A DNA stretch of 64,000 bases from Methylotenera_A sp040387095 (GCA_040387095.1 JAZKEJ010000003.1:20206-84205); one strand, 5' to 3'. Positions 50,711 to 59,998 are shown, counted from the stretch's first letter. The notes: generated by a model from the letters alone, not told the origin. Numbers and translations are program-made.

Positions 50711-52921
50711 ATGGAAATTTACACCAATAATTTAGCCAAACCGATTCATACCTATCGACCCTATTGGGCGAAACGTTTTGGCACGGCCAAAATGCTGCCG
50801 ATGACGCGCGCCGAAATGGAAGAGTTGGGCTGGGATAGTTGCGATATCATTTTGGTGACAGGCGATGCCTATATCGATCACCCCAGTTTTGGCATGGCTT
50901 TGGTAGGGCGTTTGCTTGAGGCGCAGGGCTTTCGCGTGGGGATTATCGCGCAACCTGATTGGCAAAATGCCAGCGCATTTAAAGCTTTAGGCAAACCGAA
51001 TCTGTATTTCGGCATTACCGCTGGCAATATGGATAGCATGGTCAATCGCTATACCGCAGACCGTAAGATTCGCAGCGATGATGCTTATACGCCGGATGCT
51101 GCGCCTAATAAGCGGCCAGATAGAGCGGTTTTAGTTTATTCACAACGCTGTCGCGAGGCATATAGTCAAGTGCCGCTTGTGGTGGGCAGCATCGAAGCCA
51201 GTTTGCGGCGTATTGCGCATTATGACTATTGGTCGGATAAAGTGCGTCGCAGTATTTTGGTCGATTCTAAAGCGGATATTTTGCTTTATGGCAATGCCGA
51301 ACGTGCGCTGGTTGAATTAAGCCATCGCATCGCCAAAGGCGAAAAAGTGGCCGATATCCAAGATATTCGCGGTACTGCTTTTTTACGCAAGCAGATTCCT
51401 GAAGGCTGGGATGAGATTGAAAGTACCAAACTAGACCGCCCTGGTAATATTGATAAGCCAGTTGACCCATATGAAATGAAAATGGGCAAAGCCGATGCCA
51501 GCTGCGCGACCAATGATCAAGGCGTAGAGAGCAGCGCAAAACCAGTGTTGCCAGCAGGTACCAATGCCATCACAATCGTGCGCAAACCAAAGGCCGACAG
51601 AAACAAGCAAGTAGTGCGTTTGCCCGATTACGAAGAAGTTTCAAAAGACCCGATTTTATATGCGCATGCATCGCGTGTGTTGCATTTAGAAGCCAATCCA
51701 GGCAATGCTCGTGCGCTGGTACAAAAGCATGGTGATAGGGAAGTCTGGTTAAATCCACCGCCGATTCCATTAACAACCAAGGAAATGGATTACGTTTACG
51801 ATATGCCGTATGCGCGCGCGCCGCATCCCATCTACAAAAATGCCAAAATCCCTGCATGGGAGATGATTCGTTTTTCAGTCAACATTATGCGCGGCTGTTT
51901 TGGCGGTTGTACGTTTTGCAGCATCACCGAGCATGAAGGTCGTATTATTCAAAGCCGCAGTGAAGAATCTATACTCAAAGAAGTAGAAGAGATTCGCGAC
52001 AAAGTGGATGGCTTCACAGGTGTGATATCTGACCTTGGCGGCCCAACCGCCAATATGTATCGCATCGCCTGTAAGTCTGAAAAAATCGAGCAGTCGTGTC
52101 GAAAACTGTCCTGCGTTTATCCGGGTATTTGCGAAAACTTGAACACAGACCATAGCGCGCTGATTCAGCTATATCGCAAAGCGCGTGCCATCAAAGGCGT
52201 TAAAAAGATTTTAGTCAGCAGCGGTTTGCGCTACGATTTGGCGGTTAAGTCGCCAGAATATGTTAAGGAACTGGTGCAGCATCACGTAGGCGGCTATTTA
52301 AAAATCGCGCCAGAACACTCTGAAGAAAACGTGTTAAGCAAAATGATGAAGCCGGGCATGGGCGCGTATGATGAATTTAAAGCCATGTTTGAGAAATTCA
52401 GCGCAGAAGCAGGCAAAAAGCAATATTTGATTCCTTATTTTATTGCGGCGCATCCTGGCACCACCGATGAAGACATGCTAAATCTGGCTTTATGGCTTAA
52501 GAAGTATGAGTTCAGGTTAGACCAAGTGCAAAACTTTACGCCCACGCCGATGGCGATGGCGACTGCCATGTACCACAGCGGTAAAAATCCGCTGCGTAAG
52601 GTAACGGCAGATTCTGATGATGTGCCGATTCCTAAAGCGGCTGGTGTGCGCAAGTTACATAAGGCGTTTATCCGTTATCACGATCCTGCCAATTGGCCGA
52701 TTTTGCGCGAGGCCTTGAAAAAAATGGGACGCGAGGATTTGATCGGTAACAGCAAAAAACATCTAGTGCCGGCATTCCAACCAGCGGTAATGGGCGCTAT
52801 TCGTCAATCCGATGGTAGTACGTTTAAATCAAGTAAGCCGGTTGTTGCCAAGAAATACGGCAGCTTGCCAAAATCGTTTAACAATATGAAAAATGCGGCA
52901 CGGCCTGCGCGTATTAAATAA
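50711..52921 (+). CDS. ygiQ: YgiQ family radical SAM protein
   Basis: This 736-aa protein belongs to the YgiQ (UPF0313) radical SAM family. It has an N-terminal DUF3362-linked region (TRAEMEELGWDSCDIILVTG, a B12-binding-like fold). The radical SAM domain carries the 4Fe-4S motif C396-x3-C400-x2-C403 in MRGCFGGCTFCSITEHEG, and a C-terminal extension of about 130 residues follows. Members are widespread, but the reaction is unknown. The length and N-terminus match the family. It is divergent from the HMA-domain gene and stands alone. Confidence 0.94.
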   Translation: MEIYTNNLAKPIHTYRPYWAKRFGTAKMLPMTRAEMEELGWDSCDIILVTGDAYIDHPSFGMALVGRLLEAQGFRVGIIAQPDWQNASAFKALGKPNLYFGITAGNMDSMVNRYTADRKIRSDDAYTPDAAPNKRPDRAVLVYSQRCREAYSQVPLVVGSIEASLRRIAHYDYWSDKVRRSILVDSKADILLYGNAERALVELSHRIAKGEKVADIQDIRGTAFLRKQIPEGWDEIESTKLDRPGNIDKPVDPYEMKMGKADASCATNDQGVESSAKPVLPAGTNAITIVRKPKADRNKQVVRLPDYEEVSKDPILYAHASRVLHLEANPGNARALVQKHGDREVWLNPPPIPLTTKEMDYVYDMPYARAPHPIYKNAKIPAWEMIRFSVNIMRGCFGGCTFCSITEHEGRIIQSRSEESILKEVEEIRDKVDGFTGVISDLGGPTANMYRIACKSEKIEQSCRKLSCVYPGICENLNTDHSALIQLYRKARAIKGVKKILVSSGLRYDLAVKSPEYVKELVQHHVGGYLKIAPEHSEENVLSKMMKPGMGAYDEFKAMFEKFSAEAGKKQYLIPYFIAAHPGTTDEDMLNLALWLKKYEFRLDQVQNFTPTPMAMATAMYHSGKNPLRKVTADSDDVPIPKAAGVRKLHKAFIRYHDPANWPILREALKKMGREDLIGNSKKHLVPAFQPAVMGAIRQSDGSTFKSSKPVVAKKYGSLPKSFNNMKNAARPARIK

Positions 52922-53097
52922 CTTTTGGCTTAATAAAACTTTTTTGGTTATGAAACTAAAAGTCTAATAATTTTAAGTCGTAAAAGGCATTTAGTTAAAT
53001 ATGTTTTACGGCATAAATCGCTTACTTTCAAACCAAATCTGAACCAAATCGACTGTTCAAACGTCTTTAAAAGAGCATTTCATTTAAAGGATTTCGT

Positions 53098-53964
53098 ATG
53101 TTTCGTTACCAATCTGCAATCAAAGCAATCGCTATCAGCATTTTTCTAAGCGCGTCAGTATTAGCACAAGCCACCGAAAAAGGCGTATTCTGGAAGATGG
53201 AATCGCCAACTGGCATCGTCAGTTATCTGTTTGGCACCATGCATACCGATGATAATCGCATCACTAATTTTTCGTCCAATGTGATTAACGCGCTTAAAAG
53301 TGTGGATACGTTTGTGATGGAAACCAAGCAAGACAATAACGACCCTTCAGTATTGCTGATGCAGGATGCGACTTTGCGCGAAATGCTCACCGAGCAGGAG
53401 TTGGATCAAGTACGCGAGTTGGCTGATTTTCACGTGATGCATTTGGATGCAGCCATGCAAATGAAACCTTGGCTGCTGGCGGTGGTGTTTGATTTGCCCA
53501 AACCACAAACCCCTTTTGCGCAAGATAATATTTTAATGACGACTTCGGAAGATTTGTTAAAAGATATTGAAGGTTTAGAAAGCAGCAAAGCACATTTTGG
53601 CGTGATGGATGCATTTAGTCGCGAAGAGCAATTGGTAATGTTGCGCGCGGTATTAAAACGCACGCAAGCACAAAAAGAAGCAGATTTTGAGCGGTTAATC
53701 ACGGCTTATTTAGATGGCGACAGTGACAAAATTAGTGCGCTGGATGAAAAAATCACAGGCGGTATGTTGCCGAAAGAAATATGGGACAAAATGCGGGTTA
53801 AATTATTGGATGAGCGTAACGTTCTGATGGCGGAGCGCAGTATTCAGGCCGCCAATCAAAAGCCGGTTTTCGTGGCGGTGGGTGCATCGCATCTAGCTGG
53901 CGAAACTGGCTTGATCAATGCGTTTAAAAAAGCTGGGTTTAAATTAACAAAAGTGGAAAAATAA
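53098..53964 (+). CDS. TraB/GumN family secreted protein
   Basis: This 288-aa protein has a signal peptide (ending near SVLAQATEK) and the TraB/GumN fold. It shows SYLFGTMHTDDNRI with the GxxH motif near the N-terminus, ETKQDNNDPS, and the C-terminal block PVFVAVGASHLAGETGLINAF carrying GAxH. These two motifs form the putative metalloprotease active site of the superfamily. The protein is likely periplasmic, with unknown substrate. AAAGGA lies seven bases upstream of the start. Its end overlaps the convergent DoxX-like gene by 21 bases. Confidence 0.88.
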   Translation: MFRYQSAIKAIAISIFLSASVLAQATEKGVFWKMESPTGIVSYLFGTMHTDDNRITNFSSNVINALKSVDTFVMETKQDNNDPSVLLMQDATLREMLTEQELDQVRELADFHVMHLDAAMQMKPWLLAVVFDLPKPQTPFAQDNILMTTSEDLLKDIEGLESSKAHFGVMDAFSREEQLVMLRAVLKRTQAQKEADFERLITAYLDGDSDKISALDEKITGGMLPKEIWDKMRVKLLDERNVLMAERSIQAANQKPVFVAVGASHLAGETGLINAFKKAGFKLTKVEK

Positions 53965-54423
53965 CAGGCTAAATAAACTAAAGTTAATTGACTGGTAATT
54001 TGATGTTGACGTAATGGCTGGAGGTTTTTCTGGCCTTGAGCACCACCAAATGAGCCATATCAACGCAGCTTGTATAGGAAATCTCACCAGCAATAGCCAT
54101 TCTGGAATGCTGGGAAATAAATTGGGATGTTGGTACATATGAATATTGGCCAGAGTCACAATGGTTGTTAACGCCATCAAGCCATAGCCCGCCAGGCTTC
54201 TCACACGCTTAATCCACAATCCAATTGCGCCCAATAATTCACAAGCGCCGCTAATATAAACGCAGGCCAAATGAAACGGAATATATGGCGGCATAATACG
54301 TAAGAATGGTTCTGGATTGGCAAAATGCATCGTGCCGCCAATCACAAACCAAGTGGTGACAAATATTCTTGCAGCTAAATTCCAGCGATTGCTTGGAGAA
54401 TAAAAGACGTTGTTATTGGTCAT
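53944..54423 (-). CDS. DoxX-like four-helix membrane protein
   Basis: This 159-aa protein has four hydrophobic helices (about 15-35, 50-68, 76-93, 108-127) with FVIGGTMHFANPEPFLRIMPP and GACELLGAIGLWI. That is the DoxX-like pattern of small inner-membrane proteins linked with redox and thiosulfate or quinone chemistry. The C-terminus (about 130-159) is an odd Ser/Phe-rich extension that lies partly antisense to the end of the TraB-like gene, so the last residues may not be functional. It follows the hemerythrin gene at 71 bases. Confidence 0.8.
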   Translation of the reverse strand: MTNNNVFYSPSNRWNLAARIFVTTWFVIGGTMHFANPEPFLRIMPPYIPFHLACVYISGACELLGAIGLWIKRVRSLAGYGLMALTTIVTLANIHMYQHPNLFPSIPEWLLLVRFPIQAALIWLIWWCSRPEKPPAITSTSNYQSINFSLFSLLFFHFC

Positions 54424-54494
54424 GATTATTTAACCAATTTTAGATGTTTACACAAAACTCACGCGGCTTTAACTGATATATCTAAAGTATATGT

Positions 54495-54944
54495 TTAGCT
54501 GCTATATTTGGTTTTAAGACGTTCGTAATCTGCTAGATAATCTTTGGCTAAGCTGTTTTTTTGCTTTTCGCTTAACAACTTACCAGATAATTGAAAGAAA
54601 GCTTTTTCTTCTTCATCTAAGTGGTGAGTGACTTTATCGCATAGCGCTTTTGCGCGCGTTAACCAGCCTTGCACGGTTGGGTCATTGGTGCTTAATTCTT
54701 CCATCAACTCTTCCATTTCATGATGCTCTGCCAATGCGTGACGCGATACTGAAAGCCCTGCATCTTCCATCATCATCGGGCAATATAAAAAGCGCTCTTC
54801 GGCTGCTGCGTGCGCTTCTAATTCCACTTTTAATGATTTAAACATTTGTTTACGCAATTGTGCATTTGGCTCACTCGCTAATAATTCTGCACAAAGCTTT
54901 CTTTGTTCTTCGTGGCTTGTTCTTAATGCCTCATAAATATTCAT
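54495..54944 (-). CDS. Hemerythrin-domain protein
   Basis: This 149-aa four-helix protein carries a complete diiron hemerythrin signature: H11, H45-x3-E49, H74-x3-E78 and H108-x3-E112. Such proteins bind O2, NO or iron, and act in oxygen sensing or repair of Fe-S centres. The gene ends 71 bases before the DoxX-like gene on the same strand. It is in the stress-type accessory block, where an oxygen/NO-handling role fits. Confidence 0.9.
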   Translation of the reverse strand: MNIYEALRTSHEEQRKLCAELLASEPNAQLRKQMFKSLKVELEAHAAAEERFLYCPMMMEDAGLSVSRHALAEHHEMEELMEELSTNDPTVQGWLTRAKALCDKVTHHLDEEEKAFFQLSGKLLSEKQKNSLAKDYLADYERLKTKYSS

Positions 54945-55006
54945 GATATTTCCAATAGTAGATAGTTTAAATGCTTAAAGTATGAATACTTAACCTGTTT
55001 TAAAAC

Positions 55007-55489
55007 TTAGTTTTTAAAGCTTGGTTTTTCTTCGTTGGCGATTTTCTGTATATAGGCGGCAAAATCAGCATCTTCGCCTTGCAGTAAACGCGGCAACTTA
55101 TATTTAAAGTCATCCCGCTCACACCACTCGCGCATGTAATCATCCCACGAAGCCCATCTACGCAGTTGCTTTCCAGACATCTTGTCTTCATAAGCCAGTA
55201 AATATGCGCGTTCGAATAATGAGATTAATATTTCAAAAATGACATGAATGCGCTCAACCTGTTCTTCGGTTAAATCGCTAATTTCACATTGAGAGCGCAA
55301 CTTAAGATCGGGATTTTGCATCACCAATTTTAAAAAATCGGTATAAGCGTCTGAGAGCAATTGATAAACGGCTTCTTCTTCGTTTTCACGCTCTTTACGC
55401 TGTTGCCAGATAAATGAAAATATGGCTAAGGGTAAACCAAATGCTGTAACGATGTAGCTAGCTAGTTCCCAAGTTTCGATACTCAACAT
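55007..55489 (-). CDS. Membrane-anchored hypothetical protein
   Basis: I do not recognise this 160-aa protein. A single hydrophobic helix (about 10-27, IVTAFGLPLAIFSFIW) is followed by a basic/acidic stretch (QQRKERENEEEA) and then a soluble alpha-helical domain. The domain contains YTDFLKLVMQNPDL, FEILISLFERAYLLAYED and RRWASWDDYMREWCER. The layout suggests an N-in anchor with a cytosolic helical domain. It starts 27 bases after the receiver-protein gene on the same strand and is probably co-transcribed with it. Confidence 0.65.
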   Translation of the reverse strand: MLSIETWELASYIVTAFGLPLAIFSFIWQQRKERENEEEAVYQLLSDAYTDFLKLVMQNPDLKLRSQCEISDLTEEQVERIHVIFEILISLFERAYLLAYEDKMSGKQLRRWASWDDYMREWCERDDFKYKLPRLLQGEDADFAAYIQKIANEEKPSFKN

Positions 55490-55516
55490 AAATCAGAGTT
55501 AAAGCGGGACGTGCGT

Positions 55517-55990
55517 TTAGTGCTGCGCATTCGAGAAGCGATCAGCTTCTAGCTCGATTGCTTCAATCGCCAAGTCAAAATCCATTGATTTATCAAAAAA
55601 GTACTGCACACCAAGACTTTTGGCGAGGCTACGATAATGCGGATGTGCATGATTTGTTAACATCATCAGTATGGGCTTGCCAAATGGGTAGTGTGCTTTT
55701 TGAGTATGACGAATGACCTCGAAACCATTGCCTTGAGCTAACTCAATATCGAGTAGCAAAATATCATAATGTGCTTGATCCAGCAGTTCGATTGCTCTTT
55801 GTTGCGTATCAGCTGTGCCAGATACTGTTACATTATCCAGATTGTTAATCGTTTCAAATAACACTTCACGTAATAAAGTGGAGTCTTCAACCAACAACAT
55901 TTTCATCGATTGGGGCACAGACTTAGAATTATTAATGCTATCTTTAGGCAAAATTGTTTTATCAGAAATGTTGTTTTGAGACGGTGACAT
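55517..55990 (-). CDS. Stand-alone response regulator receiver protein
   Basis: This 157-aa protein has a CheY-like receiver domain (about 29-145) with acidic pocket E35/D36 in LLVEDSTLLRE, phosphorylation site D81 in ILLLDIELAQGNG, T108-region MLTNHAH and the conserved lysine in FFDKSMD. No output domain follows. An N-terminal disordered extension of 28 residues precedes the domain; starting at Met29 is possible. It may be a phosphate sink or partner of the kinase encoded at 58402. It is upstream of the membrane-anchored hypothetical gene. Confidence 0.85.
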   Translation of the reverse strand: MSPSQNNISDKTILPKDSINNSKSVPQSMKMLLVEDSTLLREVLFETINNLDNVTVSGTADTQQRAIELLDQAHYDILLLDIELAQGNGFEVIRHTQKAHYPFGKPILMMLTNHAHPHYRSLAKSLGVQYFFDKSMDFDLAIEAIELEADRFSNAQH

Positions 55991-56101
55991 TTTTTAAAGC
56001 TGCTCGAATATAAATTAGTAATTGATATTTTACGAGATCTAAATTATTAATAGTATCCGCATTTGTCTTACATTTGACCACATTTTTGATAGAAACCGCA
56101 A

Positions 56102-56734
56102 TCATGTGATTAACCCGTTTTTAATTGCGTAGTACGTTAAATCTGCATTGGTTTTAAGGCTCATTTTTTCTAAAATGCGCGAGCGATAAGTGCTAACTGT
56201 TTTAACACTGATATTCAACTCATCGCCAATTTCAGTAGCACTTAAACCGCTAGATAATTTGAAAAATACCTGAAATTCTCGGTCACTTAAAGTTTCATGC
56301 AATTGCTTTTCGGTCGGATGGCTTAATTGTTCGCTCATCAATTCGGCTAATTCAGCTGAAATATAGCGTTTACCATTAGCAATAGTACGAATGGCTTTGA
56401 TGATTTCATCGGAATCTGCATCTTTCGACAGATAACCTTTACAGCCATTGCGAATTAAATTCAGCGCATATTGCGCTTCCGCATAACCGCTTAATATCAG
56501 TACAGGCAAATTCGGAGCAACATGCTTTAAATCATGCAAGGTATCTACACCGTTTTTATCTGGCATAGATATGTCTAAAACAACAATATCATATTGGTTA
56601 GTACGCACCATTTTAATTGCTTCTAAGCCGGAACCAGCTTCGCCAGTAACCGTTAAATCTGACTCAAGCGCAATCAGGTTTTTTAAACCTTGGCGAACGA
56701 TGCTATGGTCATCAACCAGTAAAACGTTTTTCAT
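56102..56734 (-). CDS. NarL/FixJ-family response regulator
   Basis: This 210-aa transcription factor has a receiver domain (1-120) with D54 as phosphorylation site in IVVLDISMPDKNG, and a LuxR-type helix-turn-helix (about 147-206; LSDREFQVFFKLSSGLSATE, ISVKTVSTYRSRILEKM). It is the likely partner of the HisKA_3 kinase encoded at 58402-59874. It ends a minus-strand run DUF1328-DUF883-holin-like-regulator whose promoter region holds one copy of the palindromic element described at 58013-58068. This suggests autoregulation. Confidence 0.93.
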   Translation of the reverse strand: MKNVLLVDDHSIVRQGLKNLIALESDLTVTGEAGSGLEAIKMVRTNQYDIVVLDISMPDKNGVDTLHDLKHVAPNLPVLILSGYAEAQYALNLIRNGCKGYLSKDADSDEIIKAIRTIANGKRYISAELAELMSEQLSHPTEKQLHETLSDREFQVFFKLSSGLSATEIGDELNISVKTVSTYRSRILEKMSLKTNADLTYYAIKNGLIT

Positions 56735-56806
56735 TAATTCAACCTAAAATCTCAGTTAAAAACTTAAAGTTAATTAAAAAACCATTACTAACTTTAAGCT
56801 AAATAG

Positions 56807-57298
56807 TTAGCGATTGGCTTCGTCTGAAGTGTCAGCTGTGCCATCTAGACCGTTTTTAAACACTTGCCAGTCATTTTCGATTTGTACCATAGATTTTGAA
56901 AAAAGCGGCTGTTTTTTCCAGGTCTGGCGTATAGCAAGGAAGATCCCTATGCTGATTAATAAAGGTATAACCACTGTTGCTCCTAAAATAATATCGCGAT
57001 TGCTGCTGTTCCATGCGGTGGCAAATAACCATAACAATGCGGTTAATCCAGAACACAGCATAGCAAAAAATATAATTGCCAAACCTATTAAACTTCTGGC
57101 TGCACGTTTCATATCTTGATTAAATTGAGATTTAAATATTGCGGCATGGTTTTCAACCAACGCCGCAATATTTTTTTTCACTGCGCTAAAATGTCCGTTT
57201 GCATCTTTGGTAAAGTGCTCTTGCACACCATGCATACGATTACGTACGAATTTGGCAAGAAGCAATTGTGCAACTAATTTAAACGCAGTGTTCCACAT
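56807..57298 (-). CDS. Phage-holin-like (YqjE family) membrane protein
   Basis: This 163-aa protein has an amphipathic N-terminal half, two transmembrane helices (about 68-92 and 99-122, AARSLIGLAIIFFAMLCSG) and a soluble C-terminus. That is the pattern of the YqjE/phage-holin superfamily III proteins that stand next to DUF883 genes on bacterial chromosomes. The name does not imply a prophage here. It is 25 bases downstream of the DUF883 gene and 72 bases upstream of the regulator gene. An envelope stress role is inferred from this context. Confidence 0.78.
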   Translation of the reverse strand: MWNTAFKLVAQLLLAKFVRNRMHGVQEHFTKDANGHFSAVKKNIAALVENHAAIFKSQFNQDMKRAARSLIGLAIIFFAMLCSGLTALLWLFATAWNSSNRDIILGATVVIPLLISIGIFLAIRQTWKKQPLFSKSMVQIENDWQVFKNGLDGTADTSDEANR

Positions 57299-57323
57299 AG
57301 TATATCTTTCAGATTATTTAATA

Positions 57324-57749
57324 TTAATGATTAGAAGACTGTTTAGAACCTAAGATGTAGCCAAGTAACACACCTGCACCAATTGCTAAACCTAAACTTA
57401 ACAATGGTTTTTCTTGCACAGTGTGTGCTGTACGCTCTTTACTTACTGCGTAAGCGTGTGCAACTTCATCTGAAACAGTGCCTCTTAATTCGTAAGCTTT
57501 GTCTAAAATTTGATTTTTAATTTCAGAGACATTAGCAGAGCTTGTGTATTGGTTGAGCAATGATTTTAAGCTATCAATTACACTAAGTGCTTCGTGTTTA
57601 GTTTCCAACGTTTTCTGATGCACATTATTACCAATTCTCTCGGCATTCAGTTTTACGTCAGCTGCAACATCATCAACGTTATTTTTGACATTATCAGCCA
57701 AGTTAGAAGCTTTATTTTTTAATTCGTCTGGATTATTTGTAGTAAACAT
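57324..57749 (-). CDS. DUF883 family protein (YqjD/ElaB-like)
   Basis: This 141-aa protein has a long charged helical region and a C-terminal transmembrane segment with a glycine motif (GLAIGAGVLLGYILG, about 120-134). It matches DUF883, typified by E. coli YqjD and ElaB, C-tail-anchored inner-membrane proteins that bind ribosomes in stationary phase and under stress. It lies between DUF1328 and the holin-like gene in one minus-strand run. Confidence 0.85.
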   Translation of the reverse strand: MFTTNNPDELKNKASNLADNVKNNVDDVAADVKLNAERIGNNVHQKTLETKHEALSVIDSLKSLLNQYTSSANVSEIKNQILDKAYELRGTVSDEVAHAYAVSKERTAHTVQEKPLLSLGLAIGAGVLLGYILGSKQSSNH

Positions 57750-57801
57750 AATGTATTCCTTTGTAAATAATTAAATAGTAAATGAATCGAATGGATGAAA
57801 C

Positions 57802-57960
57802 TTAACGTTTTCTACCCATGATGAATGAAATAATAGTCACAATTAAAAATACAAAAAATAAGATTTTTGCAATTTCAGTTGCGCCAGATGCAATGCCACC
57901 AAAGCCAAAAACTGCGGCAATAATAGCTATGACAAAAAATACTACGGTGTAATGAAGCAT
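57802..57960 (-). CDS. DUF1328 small membrane protein (copy 1)
   Basis: This 52-aa protein consists of two hydrophobic helices joined by GFGGIASGATEIAK and ends MGRKR, the signature of DUF1328 (E. coli YtjA). I start at ATG 57960, where a strong GGAGG (57967-57971) lies six bases upstream; an upstream in-frame start has no such site. It opens the operon DUF1328-DUF883-holin-like-regulator. A paralogue of 57 aa is encoded just upstream. Members are induced in stress in several proteobacteria, but the function is unknown. Confidence 0.88.
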   Translation of the reverse strand: MLHYTVVFFVIAIIAAVFGFGGIASGATEIAKILFFVFLIVTIISFIMGRKR

Positions 57961-58012
57961 GTCTAACCTCCTTGAATTTATTGTATGTAGATAATGCAAA
58001 AGCACAGTTGCA

Positions 58013-58068
58013 ACTTTACGTAATTAACTATATGCGTATCAGCAGTTTTTATCTGATAGTTTTGTCAG
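58013..58068 (-). promoter_or_regulatory. Palindromic element and -10-like hexamer, copy C
   Basis: On the minus strand CTGACA-AAAC-TATCAG (58068-58053) is followed, 50 bases from its first base, by TAAAGT (58018-58013). The same 16-base palindrome and the same spacing recur at 60012 and 60873. It lies 53 bases upstream of the DUF1328 start and would drive the operon that ends with the NarL-type regulator. Confidence 0.55.
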
Positions 58069-58094
58069 AATGCACTTACACAGCATGTAATCCA

Positions 58095-58268
58095 TTAAAA
58101 AGCTAAACTAAGCCCCAGTACGGCTGCACCTAAAATTAGTAGCGCTAACAAGATAAAAATAAAGAAGAAAAATTTTGCAATTTTGGTTGCGCCAGACTGT
58201 ACGTCTTTAAATCCTAACAGGCCTGCGATAATGGCAATAGCGAAAAATAGGAACGCGTAGAACAGCAT
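58095..58268 (-). CDS. DUF1328 small membrane protein (copy 2)
   Basis: A 57-aa frame reads MLFYAFLFFAIAIIAGLLGF, then KDVQSGATKIAKFFFFIFIL, and ends LGAAVLGLSLAF. It matches the DUF1328 protein encoded 135 bases downstream in helix pattern and in the central SGAT-x-IAK motif. AGGA lies eight bases upstream of the ATG at 58268. The C-terminus lacks the basic end of copy 1. It looks like a tandem duplicate that has diverged. It is divergent from the sensor kinase gene. Confidence 0.88.
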   Translation of the reverse strand: MLFYAFLFFAIAIIAGLLGFKDVQSGATKIAKFFFFIFILLALLILGAAVLGLSLAF

Positions 58269-58401
58269 GATGTATCCTTAAAAATAGCGAAAACAAATTA
58301 AAGAAAATTGATCTTTAATATAATGTTTAGATTATGACCATTCACTCTAAAATGCTTTAGACGCTATAATCTGATTTTTCTGTAAGGAAAGTGATGACAA
58401 A

Positions 58402-59874
58402 TTGAACACTGCTGCACAAAACTTTGCTAGTAAGACAATTCAAAAAATAAAATTTGTCACCGACAAGAGCTGGCAGGCGTTCGAAAAACTCATCACTTTA
58501 CTCGGTGGGCGCACAATCGCCATGTTGGCGGTGGCCTTGCTTATCACTATGGTATCAGTGCTTTACAGCGACAACTGGATACTGTCAATCAAACGTCAAG
58601 ACGCAGTGATTAGTCACATCAGAAACACTATCGTCATATTGCAAGACATTAAAACCAAGGTATATAAAGCGGAGAGCGCACAACGCGGTTATTTGTATAC
58701 CAGTAGAGCAGATTACCTTGAGCCGTTTAATAACGCATTAAATGAAGCCAGGGAAAATGTCAGAAAAGTCGAGACAATGATTGTTCAATCCGCCGTCGGC
58801 GAAGATCAAATGGTTGTGCGTGAATGGATGAAGATTATTTCTGCAAGCTTAGCAGCCAAAACCACAGAAATGCAGGTAACGGTCAATCTGGTTAAATCCG
58901 GTAAGCATGAAGAGGCGATGCATGTGGTGAATCTGGATGACGGCTTGGTTGAAACCCGAATATTCATGGATCATGTGGATACGGTCATTAAAAATCAAAC
59001 AGACAATTTGCAGACCAGAATTAATGAGCGCGGCGATACGATTTTAATCGCACGTTTGTCTATTTTTGGTGGCGCTTTAATTTTGATTTGGCTGGTTGTT
59101 TTAGTTATTAAACAATTATTGGAAGAAATTGCGATTAAAAGTGCCTTGCAAGACCGTGTGCAAAAAGAAAATATTATCTACGAAGAAAAATTACAGCAGC
59201 AAACTAAGTTGCTGCGTAGTTTAGCTTTGGATTATCAAGCAGACGTTGAGCGTGAACGGCAAAAATTATCGCGTGAACTACACGATGAGTTAGGCTCTAT
59301 TTTTACCGCAACCAAAATGGATATCGCCTGGGTAATGAAGAAAATGAAAACCGTTGCCCCGGAAATCGGCACTGAAGTGATTGATAAATTACGTAAAACC
59401 AGCACTTATGTTGATCAAGGTATTCAATATCAGCGCCATATCGTACAAGAGCTGCATCCATCAATGTTGTCTACATTTGGTTTTTGGCCCGCGCTGCAAT
59501 CACTGATTAACGATGCAGCAGAGCGTAATCAGTGGGAATTGACGCTTAACTTGCCAGACGAGAATACCAAGCTGAATCAAACTCTAAGCTTGGTCGCATA
59601 TCGCATTGTGCAAGAAACACTTAATAACGCCAATAAATATGCCAAAGCCACTAAAGTATCTGTAGATGTCATCATGGATGAGAAATTTATCAAGCTGGAA
59701 ATCGAAGATAACGGCACTGGTTTCGATGCAAGCATCATAAATGGCAATACGCATGGCTTATCCGGTATGCGGCATCGTGTATTAGCGATTGGCGGGCATT
59801 TTGAAATAATCAGCTCGCCAGGGCAGGGCGTATTAACCCGCGCTTTAATTCCAATTGATTTTGAAGAGTCCTAA
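58402..59874 (+). CDS. CHASE3-type sensor histidine kinase (NarX/DegS family)
   Basis: This 490-aa membrane sensor has a first helix (about 39-56), a periplasmic CHASE3 domain (about 60-208, VYKAESAQRGYLYTSRADYL), a second helix (about 218-236), a short coil, and a HisKA_3 domain with H294 in LSRELHDELGS. It ends in a HATPase domain with DNGTGFD and GLSGMRHRV. It probably phosphorylates the NarL-type regulator at 56102. The start is TTG 58402; a good AAGGA site instead faces an ATG at 58394 that opens a three-codon frame overlapping the TTG. Confidence 0.92.
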   Translation: MNTAAQNFASKTIQKIKFVTDKSWQAFEKLITLLGGRTIAMLAVALLITMVSVLYSDNWILSIKRQDAVISHIRNTIVILQDIKTKVYKAESAQRGYLYTSRADYLEPFNNALNEARENVRKVETMIVQSAVGEDQMVVREWMKIISASLAAKTTEMQVTVNLVKSGKHEEAMHVVNLDDGLVETRIFMDHVDTVIKNQTDNLQTRINERGDTILIARLSIFGGALILIWLVVLVIKQLLEEIAIKSALQDRVQKENIIYEEKLQQQTKLLRSLALDYQADVERERQKLSRELHDELGSIFTATKMDIAWVMKKMKTVAPEIGTEVIDKLRKTSTYVDQGIQYQRHIVQELHPSMLSTFGFWPALQSLINDAAERNQWELTLNLPDENTKLNQTLSLVAYRIVQETLNNANKYAKATKVSVDVIMDEKFIKLEIEDNGTGFDASIINGNTHGLSGMRHRVLAIGGHFEIISSPGQGVLTRALIPIDFEES

Positions 59875-59998
59875 ATACCATTTATTGCACGCTTAAATAC
59901 CTTAACCATTTAGTTAATCTTAATTTTTAACTGAATGGATACCTTAATTCATTGTTGTTCTTTCCTCTTAAGCAACAACCATGCTGGTTTAAAGCAAG

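Noticed and set aside
56807..57298. Prophage remnant suggested by a holin-like protein.
   Set aside because: The protein is of the chromosomal YqjE type next to DUF883; no other phage gene, integrase or attachment site is visible.
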